Assembly (NCBI GenBank): GCA_900313545.1
Contig: OMRS01000081.1
Coordinates: forward strand, 1-18,746
From: an uncultured Eubacteriales bacterium
GTDB taxonomy: Bacteria; Bacillota_A; Clostridia; Christensenellales; Aristaeellaceae
DNA: 18,746 nt
Direction of reading: 5' to 3'
In this document: positions 7,118-14,543 of the stretch, in pieces
Layout: every line of letters starts with the position of its first letter
Numbering within the stretch: position 1 is the stretch's first letter
The notes under the pieces: model-generated
What the model was told of the DNA's origin: nothing
The model's input: only the letters and a program-made list of their open reading frames with translations
Database searches by the model: none
Made by a program: the position numbers and the translations under genes

Positions 7118-8856
7118 GCGTCCTTCACCTCCCTGTGAGTCTGCTGTTCGAAGATGTCCCGGTACATGTCGCAGGAGACGAGAAGCTGCTCATGGGTGCC
7201 GCTGTCCGTGATGCGGCCGTTGTCCATGACGAGAATCAGGTCGGCATCCTGCACGGAGGAGACGCGCTGGGCGATAATCAGCTTGGTGGTGTCGGGCAGA
7301 TAGGAGCGCATGCCCTGGCGGATCAGCGCATCGGTGCGGGTATCCACCGCGGAGGTGGAATCATCCATAATGAGGATCTTCGGATGCTTGAGCAGGGCAC
7401 GGGCGATGCACAGGCGCTGCTTCTGTCCGCCGGAGACGTTGGTGCCCCCCTGGGAGATCCGGGTTTCGTACCCATCCGGGAAAGAGGCGATGAATTCATC
7501 GGCCTGGGCGAGGCGGCAGGCTTCCCTGAGCTCGTCCAGGGTGGCGTCCGGATTGCCCCAGCGCAGGTTTTCGGCAATGGTGCCCGAGAACAGCTGGTTC
7601 TTCTGGAGCACCATGGCCACGCTGTCGCGAAGGGCGGTCAGGTCGTATTCCCGCACATCCCTTCCGCCCACGCGCACGCAGCCTTTGGAGACGTCATACA
7701 GGCGGGGAATCAGCTGCACCAGCGTGCTTTTGCTGGAACCGGTGCCGCCAAGGATGCCCACGGTCATGCCGGAGTCGATATGCAGGTCCACATCCGCCAG
7801 GGCATAGTTGCGGGAGGTGTCGGAGTACCTGAAGCTGACTCCCTCAAAGTCGATGGAGCCGTCGGGGATGACGGTGCAGGGATTCTCGGGATTGGTGAGG
7901 GAAGGGGTGACCGCCAGCACTTCGTTGATGCGCCGCATGGACTCCAGTGACATGGTCAGCATCACGTAGATCATGGAGAGCATCATCAGGGACATGAGGA
8001 CCTGAAAGCCGTAGGTGAGCATGGCGGTGATGTGCCCCACGTTCAGGGCGGTGCCGGTGGTGGAGATGATGATGCGCGCGCCCACATACAGGATAAAGAT
8101 CATGTTGAAGGAGATGCACAGCTGCATCAGGGGCTGGTTGAAGGCGACGATGCGCTCGGCGCGGGTGAAGTCCCGACGGATGGAGTCCGCGGCGGCGGCA
8201 AATTTTTCCTTTTCATAGGGCTCCCTGGAGAAGCCCTTGACCACACGGATGGCCCGCACGTTCTCTTCCACGGACTGGTTCAGCTTGTCATATTTGGCAA
8301 ACACGCGGCGGAAGGCGGGCATGGCAAAGCGGGCGATGGTGATCAGGCCGAAGGCGAGCACCGGGATGACCACGACAAAGGCCGTGGACAGGGGACCGCC
8401 CAGGAGGTAGGCCATCACCACGGAAAAGACCAGCATCAGGGGGGAGCGCACCGCGATGCGGATGACCATCATGTAGGCCATCTGCACATAGGTGATATCC
8501 GTGGTCAGACGGGTGACCAGGGAGGAGGAGGAAAAGCGGTCCACGTTCCCGAAGGAAAAGGACTGGATCTTTTCAAACATGTCATGGCGCAGGTTCTTGG
8601 CAAATCCGGCGGAGGCCCTGGCGGAGGTGAATCCGGCCAGGCCGCCGAAGCACAGGGAAAGCAGCGCCATGAGGACCAGCACCAGGCCGGTGGAAAGCAG
8701 CTGCTGCACGGGCAGGCCGGACTGCAGACGGTTGACCAGGTCCGCGGTGATAAAGGGAATCAGGCATTCAATGACCACCTCGCCGACGATGAGCAGCAGG
8801 GTGAGAAGGGAGATCCCCCGGTATTCCCGGACGGAGGAAAACAAGCGTTTGAACAA
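7114..8856 (-). CDS. ABC exporter half-transporter, subunit with degenerate ATP site (TM287-like)
   Basis: 580 residues from a proposed TTG start at 8856 (MFKRLFSS). AAGAGGTG at 8870-8863 lies 6 nt before it. The longer reading from ATG 8910 would put its first codons inside the terminator of ilvE and gives an atypical N-terminus. A six-helix domain (about 15-310) is followed by an ATPase domain with Walker A GGTGSSKST (370-378), signature VSGGQ (474-478), and Walker B LIMDD with D498/D499 (Asp where Glu is catalytic). The switch position is Gln530 (IAQRVSS) instead of His. These substitutions are the known features of the TM287/LmrC subunit, whose good signature completes the active site of the partner. 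The next gene overlaps by 4 nt, so translation is coupled and a heterodimer is expected. Confidence 0.9.
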   Translation of the reverse strand: MFKRLFSSVREYRGISLLTLLLIVGEVVIECLIPFITADLVNRLQSGLPVQQLLSTGLVLVLMALLSLCFGGLAGFTSARASAGFAKNLRHDMFEKIQSFSFGNVDRFSSSSLVTRLTTDITYVQMAYMMVIRIAVRSPLMLVFSVVMAYLLGGPLSTAFVVVIPVLAFGLITIARFAMPAFRRVFAKYDKLNQSVEENVRAIRVVKGFSREPYEKEKFAAAADSIRRDFTRAERIVAFNQPLMQLCISFNMIFILYVGARIIISTTGTALNVGHITAMLTYGFQVLMSLMMLSMIYVMLTMSLESMRRINEVLAVTPSLTNPENPCTVIPDGSIDFEGVSFRYSDTSRNYALADVDLHIDSGMTVGILGGTGSSKSTLVQLIPRLYDVSKGCVRVGGRDVREYDLTALRDSVAMVLQKNQLFSGTIAENLRWGNPDATLDELREACRLAQADEFIASFPDGYETRISQGGTNVSGGQKQRLCIARALLKHPKILIMDDSTSAVDTRTDALIRQGMRSYLPDTTKLIIAQRVSSVQDADLILVMDNGRITDSGTHEQLLVSCDMYRDIFEQQTHREVKDA

Positions 8857-8862
8857 ACAGAA

Positions 8863-8870
8863 CACCTCTT
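8863..8870 (-). promoter_or_regulatory. Ribosome binding site that fixes the TTG start of the exporter subunit
   Basis: Minus-strand AAGAGGTG ends 6 nt before TTG 8856. It is the only good site between the ilvE terminator and the first exporter codons. Confidence 0.75.
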
Positions 8871-8883
8871 GAAAACAGATCGG

Positions 8884-8919
8884 AAAAGAGGGAATACTGC
8901 CATCCGGCAATATTCCCTC
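8884..8919 (-). terminator. Terminator after ilvE, probably leaky
   Basis: Minus-strand arms (8919-8906 and 8901-8888) form a 14-bp stem around a GGAU loop. The one imperfect pair is a G-U wobble on the minus strand but an A-C mismatch on the plus strand, so the minus strand is the functional one. Only four U follow. With no clear promoter before the exporter genes, part of their transcription may come through it from ilvE. Confidence 0.8.
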
Positions 8920-8938
8920 CGGTCTTTGTGCAAAATTC

Positions 8939-9967
8939 TCAGATTTCGAAGATCCAGCCTGCCGGCGCTTCGAGAGTTCCCATCTGGATGCCGGTGAGGG
9001 TTTCGTACAGGCGGGTCATGACGGGGCCCATCTGCTCCATGCCGCTGGGGAAGATGAAGTCCCTGCCGTGGTCGTTGATGCAGCCCACCGGGGAGATGAC
9101 GGCGGCGGTGCCGCACAGTCCGCACTCCGTAAAGGCGCCGGACATGACCTCCTCCAGGGTCACCTCGCGCTGGGTCACCTTGAGGCCGAGGTAGGTGGAG
9201 GCGACCTCCACCAGGGAACGGCGGGTGATGGAGGGCAGGATGCTGCCGGACTTGGGAACCACCAGGTTGCCGTCCGCATCCACGAAAAGGATGTTGGCGC
9301 CGCCGGTCTCCTCGATCTTGGTGCGGGTCTTGGGATCCAGGTAGATGTTCTCGGCAAAGCCCTGATTGTGGGCGTCCACAATGGCGTGCAGGCTCATGGC
9401 GTAGTTGAGGCCCGCCTTGATGTGCCCGGTTCCGTTGGGAGCGGCGCGGTCGAAGTCGCTGATGCGCACGCGGATAGGACGGATGCCGGACTTGAAGTAG
9501 GGGCCCACGGGCGTGGTGAAGATGCGGAACTGATAATCCTCCGCCGGCTTGACCCCGATGACGGGGGAAATGCCGAACATGAAGGGGCGCACATACAGGG
9601 TGGCGCCGGAGCCGTAGGGAGGAACGTAATCGATATTGGCGCGGACCACCTCACGCACGGCATCCACGAAGCGCTCCTCGGGGAAAACGGGCATCTCAAG
9701 CCGCAGGGCACTGTCCCGCATCCGGGCGGCATTGAGGTCCGGGCGGAAGCATACCGTGCGGCCGTCCTTGGTGGTATACGCCTTGAGACCCTCAAAGACG
9801 GTCTGGGCATAGTGGAGAACGCCGGCATCCTCGCTCATGGTGATGTTGGGATCCGAGACCAGTCCGCCCTGATCCCAGGCGCCGTGGGTGAAGTTGCTCA
9901 CATAACGCCAGTCAGTGGGAATGTAGGCAAAGCTGAGGTTACCCCAGTCGATGGGTTTTTTCGCCAT
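8939..9967 (-). CDS. ilvE: Branched-chain amino acid aminotransferase (class IV, eukaryote-like type II)
   Basis: 342 residues. Transfers the amino group between glutamate and the 2-oxo acids of leucine, isoleucine and valine in the cytoplasm, using PLP. The sequence follows the longer BCAT type II family: VFEGLKAY (57-64), YVRPFMFG (125-132), HIKAGLNYA with the PLP lysine K184, and IEETGGANILFV (218-229), then TLEEV and the CGTAA/SPV region (285-293). The start is ATG 9967 with AAAGGAAG 7 nt or so upstream. A longer frame from 10039 would run through the promoter -10 and -35 boxes, so it is rejected. The gene stands alone, divergent from the ACT/PFL operon, and ends with a terminator. No leader peptide or T-box is seen in the roughly 30-nt leader, so regulation is likely through a transcription factor, if any. 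Confidence 0.95.
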   Translation of the reverse strand: MAKKPIDWGNLSFAYIPTDWRYVSNFTHGAWDQGGLVSDPNITMSEDAGVLHYAQTVFEGLKAYTTKDGRTVCFRPDLNAARMRDSALRLEMPVFPEERFVDAVREVVRANIDYVPPYGSGATLYVRPFMFGISPVIGVKPAEDYQFRIFTTPVGPYFKSGIRPIRVRISDFDRAAPNGTGHIKAGLNYAMSLHAIVDAHNQGFAENIYLDPKTRTKIEETGGANILFVDADGNLVVPKSGSILPSITRRSLVEVASTYLGLKVTQREVTLEEVMSGAFTECGLCGTAAVISPVGCINDHGRDFIFPSGMEQMGPVMTRLYETLTGIQMGTLEAPAGWIFEI

Positions 9968-10006
9968 AAAGACACTTCCTTTCTGATCCGCGGGAGAATT
10001 TTCCGT

Positions 10007-10035
10007 ATTGTACTGCAAAAGGCCACCTGCTTCAA
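10007..10035 (-). promoter_or_regulatory. Promoter of ilvE
   Basis: Minus-strand TTGAAG (10035-10030), 17-nt spacer, TACAAT (10012-10007): a near-consensus vegetative sigma promoter. It predicts a transcript start near 10000, about 33 nt before the ATG. Confidence 0.85.
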
Positions 10036-10041
10036 GCATGA

Positions 10042-10070
10042 TTGCAAAATGAAAGGCCTCAGCGTATAAT
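10042..10070 (+). promoter_or_regulatory. Promoter of the ACT/PFL-to-rluB operon
   Basis: TTGCAA (10042-10047), 17-nt spacer, perfect TATAAT (10065-10070). The -35 box lies 6 nt from the -35 box of the divergent ilvE promoter. It predicts an 80-nt leader before GTG 10157. Confidence 0.88.
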
Positions 10071-10103
10071 CAGACAGACTGGATTTTTATGCCTGTTGTG
10101 CAG

Positions 10104-10132
10104 AAAAAACCGCGCGCGGCATCCTGGCGCGG
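10104..10132 (-). terminator. Candidate minus-strand terminator inside the operon leader
   Basis: Read on the minus strand, CCGCGC (10132-10127) and GCGCGG (10115-10110) form a 6-bp GC stem with an 11-nt loop, followed directly by six U (10109-10104). It would stop antisense transcripts coming from the operon before they reach ilvE. On the plus strand it is just a leader hairpin without a U-run. Confidence 0.4.
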
Positions 10133-10156
10133 GGAAAGACGAGGAAGGACAAGCAA

Positions 10157-10432
10157 GTGGAAAACAAGAATCACGCCGTGGTGACGGTCCTGGGAAACGA
10201 CACCATCGGCATTATTGCCAGGGTCAGCGCAGTGCTGGCGGCGCATGACGCCAATATCCTGGACATCTCCCAGACGGTCCTTGGCGGCATGTTCAATATG
10301 ATCATGATCGTGGACATCTCCCTGAGCGAGTTCTCCGCGCTCTCGGATGAACTGGAGCAGCTGGGGGCGGACATGGGCCTGCAGATCCGCATCCAGCGCA
10401 GTGAAATCTTTGACGCCATGCACCGCATCTGA
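10157..10432 (+). CDS. ACT domain protein (UPF0237 family)
   Basis: 91 residues, a single ACT domain (about 6-78): [20 protein letters not shown] then NILDISQTV and FNMIMIVDI, the beta-alpha-beta-beta-alpha-beta pattern. ACT domains bind amino acids or other small ligands and act as regulatory dimers. This small stand-alone form is the UPF0237 family, characteristically encoded directly before a UPF0210/PFL gene, as here. Start is GTG 10157 with AGGAAGG (10142-10148) 8 nt upstream. The next gene begins 8 nt after the stop, its ribosome site overlapping the stop. Ligand and target are unknown. Lying opposite ilvE makes an amino acid ligand attractive, but that is only inference. Confidence 0.92.
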   Translation: MENKNHAVVTVLGNDTIGIIARVSAVLAAHDANILDISQTVLGGMFNMIMIVDISLSEFSALSDELEQLGADMGLQIRIQRSEIFDAMHRI

Positions 10433-10440
10433 GGTGGACC

Positions 10441-11796
10441 ATGATCAATACATCCGAAATTCTTCAGACGGTGCACATGATCACCGATGAAAAGCTGGAC
10501 ATCCGCACCATCACCATGGGCATCTCCCTGTATGAATGCATCCATTCCGACCCCGCCGAGCTATACCGCAGGGTCTATGACCGCATCACCACAAAAGCGG
10601 CGAACCTGGTGGCCACGGGGGAGGAGCTGGAGAAGGAATTTGGCATTCCCATCGTCAACAAGCGCATTTCCGTCACCCCCGCGGCCATGGTTGCCGCAGC
10701 CTGCGGGGACCCGCTGACGGTGGCCCGGGCCATGGATGATGCGGCAAAGGAGACGGGGGTCAACTTTATCGGCGGCTATTCCGCCCTGGTGCAGAAAGGC
10801 ATGACCGACAGTGACCGGCGCCTGATCGCCTCCCTTCCGGAGGCCCTCTCCACCACCGAGCGGGTCTGCGCCTCGGTGAACGTGGCCTCCACGAAGGCGG
10901 GCATCGACATGGATGCCGTGCGCCTGATGGGAATCTGCATCAAGGATATTGCCGCTGCCACCGCCGGGAGCGACGGCAGCGGGTGCATGAAGCTGGTGGT
11001 CTTTGCCAATGCCGTGGAGGACAATCCCTTTATGGCGGGCGCCTTCCACGGCCCCGGTGAGGGGGACTGCTGCATCAACGTGGGCATTTCCGGGCCCGGC
11101 GTGGTCCGGCGCGCCCTGGCCCGGGAAGCCGCCGGGGCCACCTTTGACGTGGTGGCGGAGACCATCAAGCGCACCGCCTTCAAGATTACCCGCGTCGGCC
11201 AGCTTGTGGCCCGCGAGGCGTCCGCACGTCTGGGCGTGCCCTTTGGCATCGTGGACCTGTCCCTTGCGCCCACTCCGGCCATGGGCGACTCCGTGGCCCA
11301 CATCCTTGAGGAGATGGGCGTGGAGACCTGCGGCGGACCGGGCACCACGGCCGCCCTGGCCATGCTCAACGACGCGGTCAAAAAGGGCGGCGTCATGGCC
11401 TCGGGCCATGTGGGCGGCCTCTCGGGCGCCTTTATCCCCGTCAGCGAGGATATCGGCATGATCGAGGCGGCCAGAAGCGGCCGGATCTCTCTGGAGAAGC
11501 TGGAGGCCATGACCTGCGTGTGCTCCGTGGGCCTGGACATGATCGCCGTTCCCGGGGACACCAGCGCCGCCACGCTGTCGGCCATCATCGCCGATGAGGC
11601 GGCCATCGGCATGGTCAACAACAAGACCACGGCTGTCCGCCTGATCCCTGCCCCCGGCAAGACCGTGGGGGATGAAGTGGAATTCGGCGGTCTGTTCGGC
11701 CGCGCGCCGGTGATGCGGGTGAGCAGCGTGTCCGCTGAGGCCTTCATTGCCCGCGGCGGACGCATCCCTGCTCCCATTCACAGCCTTCGCAACTAA
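10441..11796 (+). CDS. PFL family protein (UPF0210/DUF711), function unknown
   Basis: 451 residues, full family length. It starts with the family hallmark [14 protein letters not shown] (about 20-33) and carries the glycine- and alanine-rich core (SPTPAM-like stretch [18 protein letters not shown] near 277-294, [20 protein letters not shown] near 299-318). The family is broadly conserved in Firmicutes and archaea and structurally related to glycyl radical/PFL-fold proteins by name, but lacks a proven activity. It is not pyruvate formate-lyase. It is translationally linked to the ACT gene just before it: GAGGTGG overlaps that gene's TGA and lies 3 nt before the ATG. The ACT protein is therefore a likely partner or regulator. 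Confidence 0.93.
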   Translation: MINTSEILQTVHMITDEKLDIRTITMGISLYECIHSDPAELYRRVYDRITTKAANLVATGEELEKEFGIPIVNKRISVTPAAMVAAACGDPLTVARAMDDAAKETGVNFIGGYSALVQKGMTDSDRRLIASLPEALSTTERVCASVNVASTKAGIDMDAVRLMGICIKDIAAATAGSDGSGCMKLVVFANAVEDNPFMAGAFHGPGEGDCCINVGISGPGVVRRALAREAAGATFDVVAETIKRTAFKITRVGQLVAREASARLGVPFGIVDLSLAPTPAMGDSVAHILEEMGVETCGGPGTTAALAMLNDAVKKGGVMASGHVGGLSGAFIPVSEDIGMIEAARSGRISLEKLEAMTCVCSVGLDMIAVPGDTSAATLSAIIADEAAIGMVNNKTTAVRLIPAPGKTVGDEVEFGGLFGRAPVMRVSSVSAEAFIARGGRIPAPIHSLRN

Positions 11797-11811
11797 GAGA
11801 GGAAGTTATTC

Positions 11812-13608
11812 ATGAAAAGATCCGAACAGCAAATGCAATACACCTGGGACCTGACGCGCATTTTCCCGGATGATGCCGCATGGACCCGCGAATTCGGCGC
11901 CCTCAGGGAGGCGGCCGGGACATACGACCGCTTCAAGGGGCACCTCGGCGAGGGCAGGGAAACGATTCTCTCGGCGCTCAGGGAGAACTTTGAGCTGGAC
12001 AGGCGGCTGTCCGCTCTCTTTGCCTATGCCATGATGCGCCAGAACGAGGATATGACCGCAGACGACGCGCAGGGGATGCTCGAGCAGGCCACAGGCCTGG
12101 CCTCCGCCATGGCCGCGGTCCAGTCCTTTCTTTTGCCGGAGATGCTGGCCCTGCCGGAGGGCACCCTTGAGGGATGCCTTGAGGACCCGGATTTTGATGA
12201 CTACAACGTGTTTGTGCAGGAGGTGCTGCGCACCCGGCCCCATACCCTGGATGCCGCGGGCGAGCGCCTGATGGCCCTGAGCATGGAAAGCATGGAAACC
12301 GCGGGCAATGTCTCGGAGATGCTGTCCAATGCGGACCTTGCGCTGGGAAAGGTGCGGGATGACGCCGGCAACCGCATCCCCCTGACCCAGGCCACCTACG
12401 GCGTGCTCATGCGCTCGGAGCAGCGCAGCGTCCGCCGGGGGGCGTTTCTGCGGATGATGCGCGCCCACAAGGCGATGGAGAACACCTTTTCCAGCCTGTA
12501 TGCGGGGCAGGTGAAGGCGGACCTGTTCCAGGCCCGGGCCCGGGGCTTTGCCTCCGCACGGGAGGCGGCGCTTTTCCCGGAGCAGATTCCGCCCGAAGTG
12601 CTGACCAGCCTGGTGGAGGCGGTCCACGGAGGGATTGACACCCTGACGGAGTATCTCACCGTGCGAAAGCGCCATCTGGGCGTGGGACGCCTGCATATGT
12701 ATGACCTGTACGTGGAGAGCGCGCAGGACCTGCCCCTCACCCCGGACATCGGGGAAGCCTTTGACATCTTCCTGCGCGCCGTGGCGCCCCTGGGGGAGGA
12801 TTATGTGGCAGACGCGTCCGCGGCCCTGCGGGACCGCTGGATCGATGTCTATGAGAATGAGGGAAAGCGCTCCGGCGCCTATTCCATGGGCAGCGTGTAC
12901 GGGGTGACCCCCTATGTGCTGCTCAACCACACGCCAAACCTGGATGGGCTGTCCACCCTGTGCCACGAGATGGGCCACGCCATGCACAGCTTCTATTCCA
13001 ACCGGTGCCAGCCCTATCCCAAGGCGGAGTATTCGATCTTTGTGGCGGAGGTGGCCTCCACCACCAACGAGATTCTGCTCAACGAGGCCCTGCGGCGGGA
13101 GATGCGGGACAATCCCCGCGCCCAGCTGTCCCTGGTGTGCTCCATGCTGGAGCATTTCCGCACCACCGTTTTCCGCCAGACGCTGTTCTCCGAGTTTGAG
13201 GACAGGGCCCATGCCCTGGCGGAGCAGGGGGAGAGCCTGACCCGGGAGCGTCTGTGCCAGCTGTACATGGACCTCAACCGCCTCTATTACGGGCGCGCCT
13301 GCGTGGTGGACCCGGAGATTGCCTGGGAGTGGATGCGGGTCCCGCACTTCTACAGTCCCTTCTATGTCTACAAGTATGCCACGGGCTTCTGCGCGGCGGC
13401 GGCGCTGGCCCGGCGCATCCTCTCGGGAGATCCCGAGAAGGTGGCCGCTTACCGCCGTTTCCTGACCCTGGGGAGCAGTGTCCCGCCCATTGAGGCCCTG
13501 AAGGTGGCGGGCGTGGACATGTCCGATCCCGGAAGCGTATGCATGGCCCTTGACTACTTTGCGGAGCTGCTGGCGGAATATACGCTGCTTCTGGGTGAGG
13601 CGAAGTGA
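11812..13608 (+). CDS. pepF: Oligoendopeptidase F (M3B zinc metallopeptidase)
   Basis: 598 residues, matching the PepF family (about 600). It cleaves short peptides (roughly 7-17 residues) in the cytoplasm and takes part in peptide recycling. The N-terminal helical domain (about 1-200) is followed by the catalytic domain with zinc motif HEMGH (385-389) and the third ligand E413 in FVAEVAST, all intact. Also typical are GKRSGAYSMG (351-360), ahead of the HEXXH, and YKYATGF near the end. No signal peptide, so it acts inside the cell. ATG 11812 has GAGAGGAAG upstream and lies 15 nt after the PFL stop. The end overlaps the next gene by 4 nt (GTGA). Confidence 0.96.
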   Translation: MKRSEQQMQYTWDLTRIFPDDAAWTREFGALREAAGTYDRFKGHLGEGRETILSALRENFELDRRLSALFAYAMMRQNEDMTADDAQGMLEQATGLASAMAAVQSFLLPEMLALPEGTLEGCLEDPDFDDYNVFVQEVLRTRPHTLDAAGERLMALSMESMETAGNVSEMLSNADLALGKVRDDAGNRIPLTQATYGVLMRSEQRSVRRGAFLRMMRAHKAMENTFSSLYAGQVKADLFQARARGFASAREAALFPEQIPPEVLTSLVEAVHGGIDTLTEYLTVRKRHLGVGRLHMYDLYVESAQDLPLTPDIGEAFDIFLRAVAPLGEDYVADASAALRDRWIDVYENEGKRSGAYSMGSVYGVTPYVLLNHTPNLDGLSTLCHEMGHAMHSFYSNRCQPYPKAEYSIFVAEVASTTNEILLNEALRREMRDNPRAQLSLVCSMLEHFRTTVFRQTLFSEFEDRAHALAEQGESLTRERLCQLYMDLNRLYYGRACVVDPEIAWEWMRVPHFYSPFYVYKYATGFCAAAALARRILSGDPEKVAAYRRFLTLGSSVPPIEALKVAGVDMSDPGSVCMALDYFAELLAEYTLLLGEAK

Positions 13609-14543
13609 GCCGGGAGATCAGCTGTGTCCACCGTGCCCGCAAGCTCGGCACGCGGGAGGTGCGGCGGGCGTTTCTTGTGATGGTGCTGGAGTTGTCGCTG
13701 TTTCAGACGGGCGTCAACCTGGTGAGCGCCGCCACACAGATCTCCATGGCCGGCCTTGCGATGTATCCCCTGACGGCGGCGGTGCTGCTGGCCTTCATGC
13801 GCAGGCAGATCGCCTCCGCCCGCGTGGTTCTGGGGGAACGGACACTGGTGCTTGAGCGCCGGCTCGGGGACCGGGTCACGCAGATGCGGGAGATCCCTCT
13901 TCGAAGAATTCTGTCGGTGCGCCCCTTCGTTCAGGGAGAGGACCTTCGCCTCATCTACCGCAGCGTGAGCGTCATGGATGACGGCGCCCGCAGGTCTCCC
14001 CGGGTGAATCTGGGCATGTTCCTTTCGGGCCTGTCGGGACGGCTGGCCCGGAAAGTGGCCGGAGGGGAGGCCTTTCTGGAGGCCGGCATGGTGGTGGTCT
14101 ACCAGGATGAGGAGGATCTGCGCGCGTGCACCTTTGTGCCGGATGAGCGCATGAAGCAGGCCCTTGGCGCGGCCCTGGGCGATGCATACCTGCGGGACGA
14201 CCGCCTGGGACGCCCTCAGGTGCTCTCCATGAAAGGCCAGCTGCTGGAGCATGCGTTTCCGGAAATCTACAGACACTGCGCGCCGCTGGTGACCCCGGAG
14301 GACCTGGCCTGGGCAGCCCGTGAAAGGGAAAATTCCCGGAAGCGCCGGGAAGAACGCAGGGAGGCGAGGCTTCGCCGCGCGGAGCGGGAGCAGGGCCTCA
14401 GAAGCGGCAAGGAGGCCGCGCCCAAGAAAAAGAAGGCGGCCCCCGGGAAGACTCGCCCTGACAAGGGACCCCGGCCGGAAAAGGGAAAAGGCATGACCAA
14501 AAAAGAAGGAAGAAAGGGATCCTCACATGACGATAATGTTTGA
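13605..14543 (+). CDS. Two-helix membrane protein with a long lysine/arginine-rich cytoplasmic tail, unknown function
   Basis: 312 residues, family not recognised. Two hydrophobic segments near the N-terminus (about 22-43 and 49-66), flanked by basic residues, are followed by a soluble domain (about 70-230) that starts LGERTLVLERRLGDRVTQMREIPLRRILSVRP, reminiscent of a small PH-like domain placed after two helices. Residues 238-312 are a charged, probably disordered or coiled tail full of Lys and Arg with Pro and Gly. Start GTG 13605 lies inside the pepF stop (GTGA overlap), so it depends on coupled translation. The end overlaps the HAD-thymidylate kinase gene by 17 nt. The tail might bind nucleic acid, ribosomes or acidic lipids; this is inference only. 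Confidence 0.8.
   Translation: MSREISCVHRARKLGTREVRRAFLVMVLELSLFQTGVNLVSAATQISMAGLAMYPLTAAVLLAFMRRQIASARVVLGERTLVLERRLGDRVTQMREIPLRRILSVRPFVQGEDLRLIYRSVSVMDDGARRSPRVNLGMFLSGLSGRLARKVAGGEAFLEAGMVVVYQDEEDLRACTFVPDERMKQALGAALGDAYLRDDRLGRPQVLSMKGQLLEHAFPEIYRHCAPLVTPEDLAWAARERENSRKRREERREARLRRAEREQGLRSGKEAAPKKKKAAPGKTRPDKGPRPEKGKGMTKKEGRKGSSHDDNV

Noticed and set aside
8857..8910. Extra N-terminal residues of the TM287-like exporter from ATG 8910
   Set aside because: The codons fall in the ilvE terminator and lack a ribosome site; TTG 8856 has one.
9968..10039. Longer ilvE start at 10039
   Set aside because: It would be upstream of the -10 and -35 boxes of the visible promoter, while ATG 9967 has a good ribosome site.
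10089..10184. 31-codon open frame in the operon leader (MPVVQKK...)
   Set aside because: No ribosome site, no run of regulatory codons and an overlap with the ACT gene; probably chance.
10561..11781. Long minus-strand frames opposite the PFL gene
   Set aside because: The PFL protein is a clear full-length family member on the plus strand.
11806..13347. 513-codon minus-strand frame opposite pepF
   Set aside because: PepF on the plus strand has the intact zinc site; the antisense protein resembles nothing.
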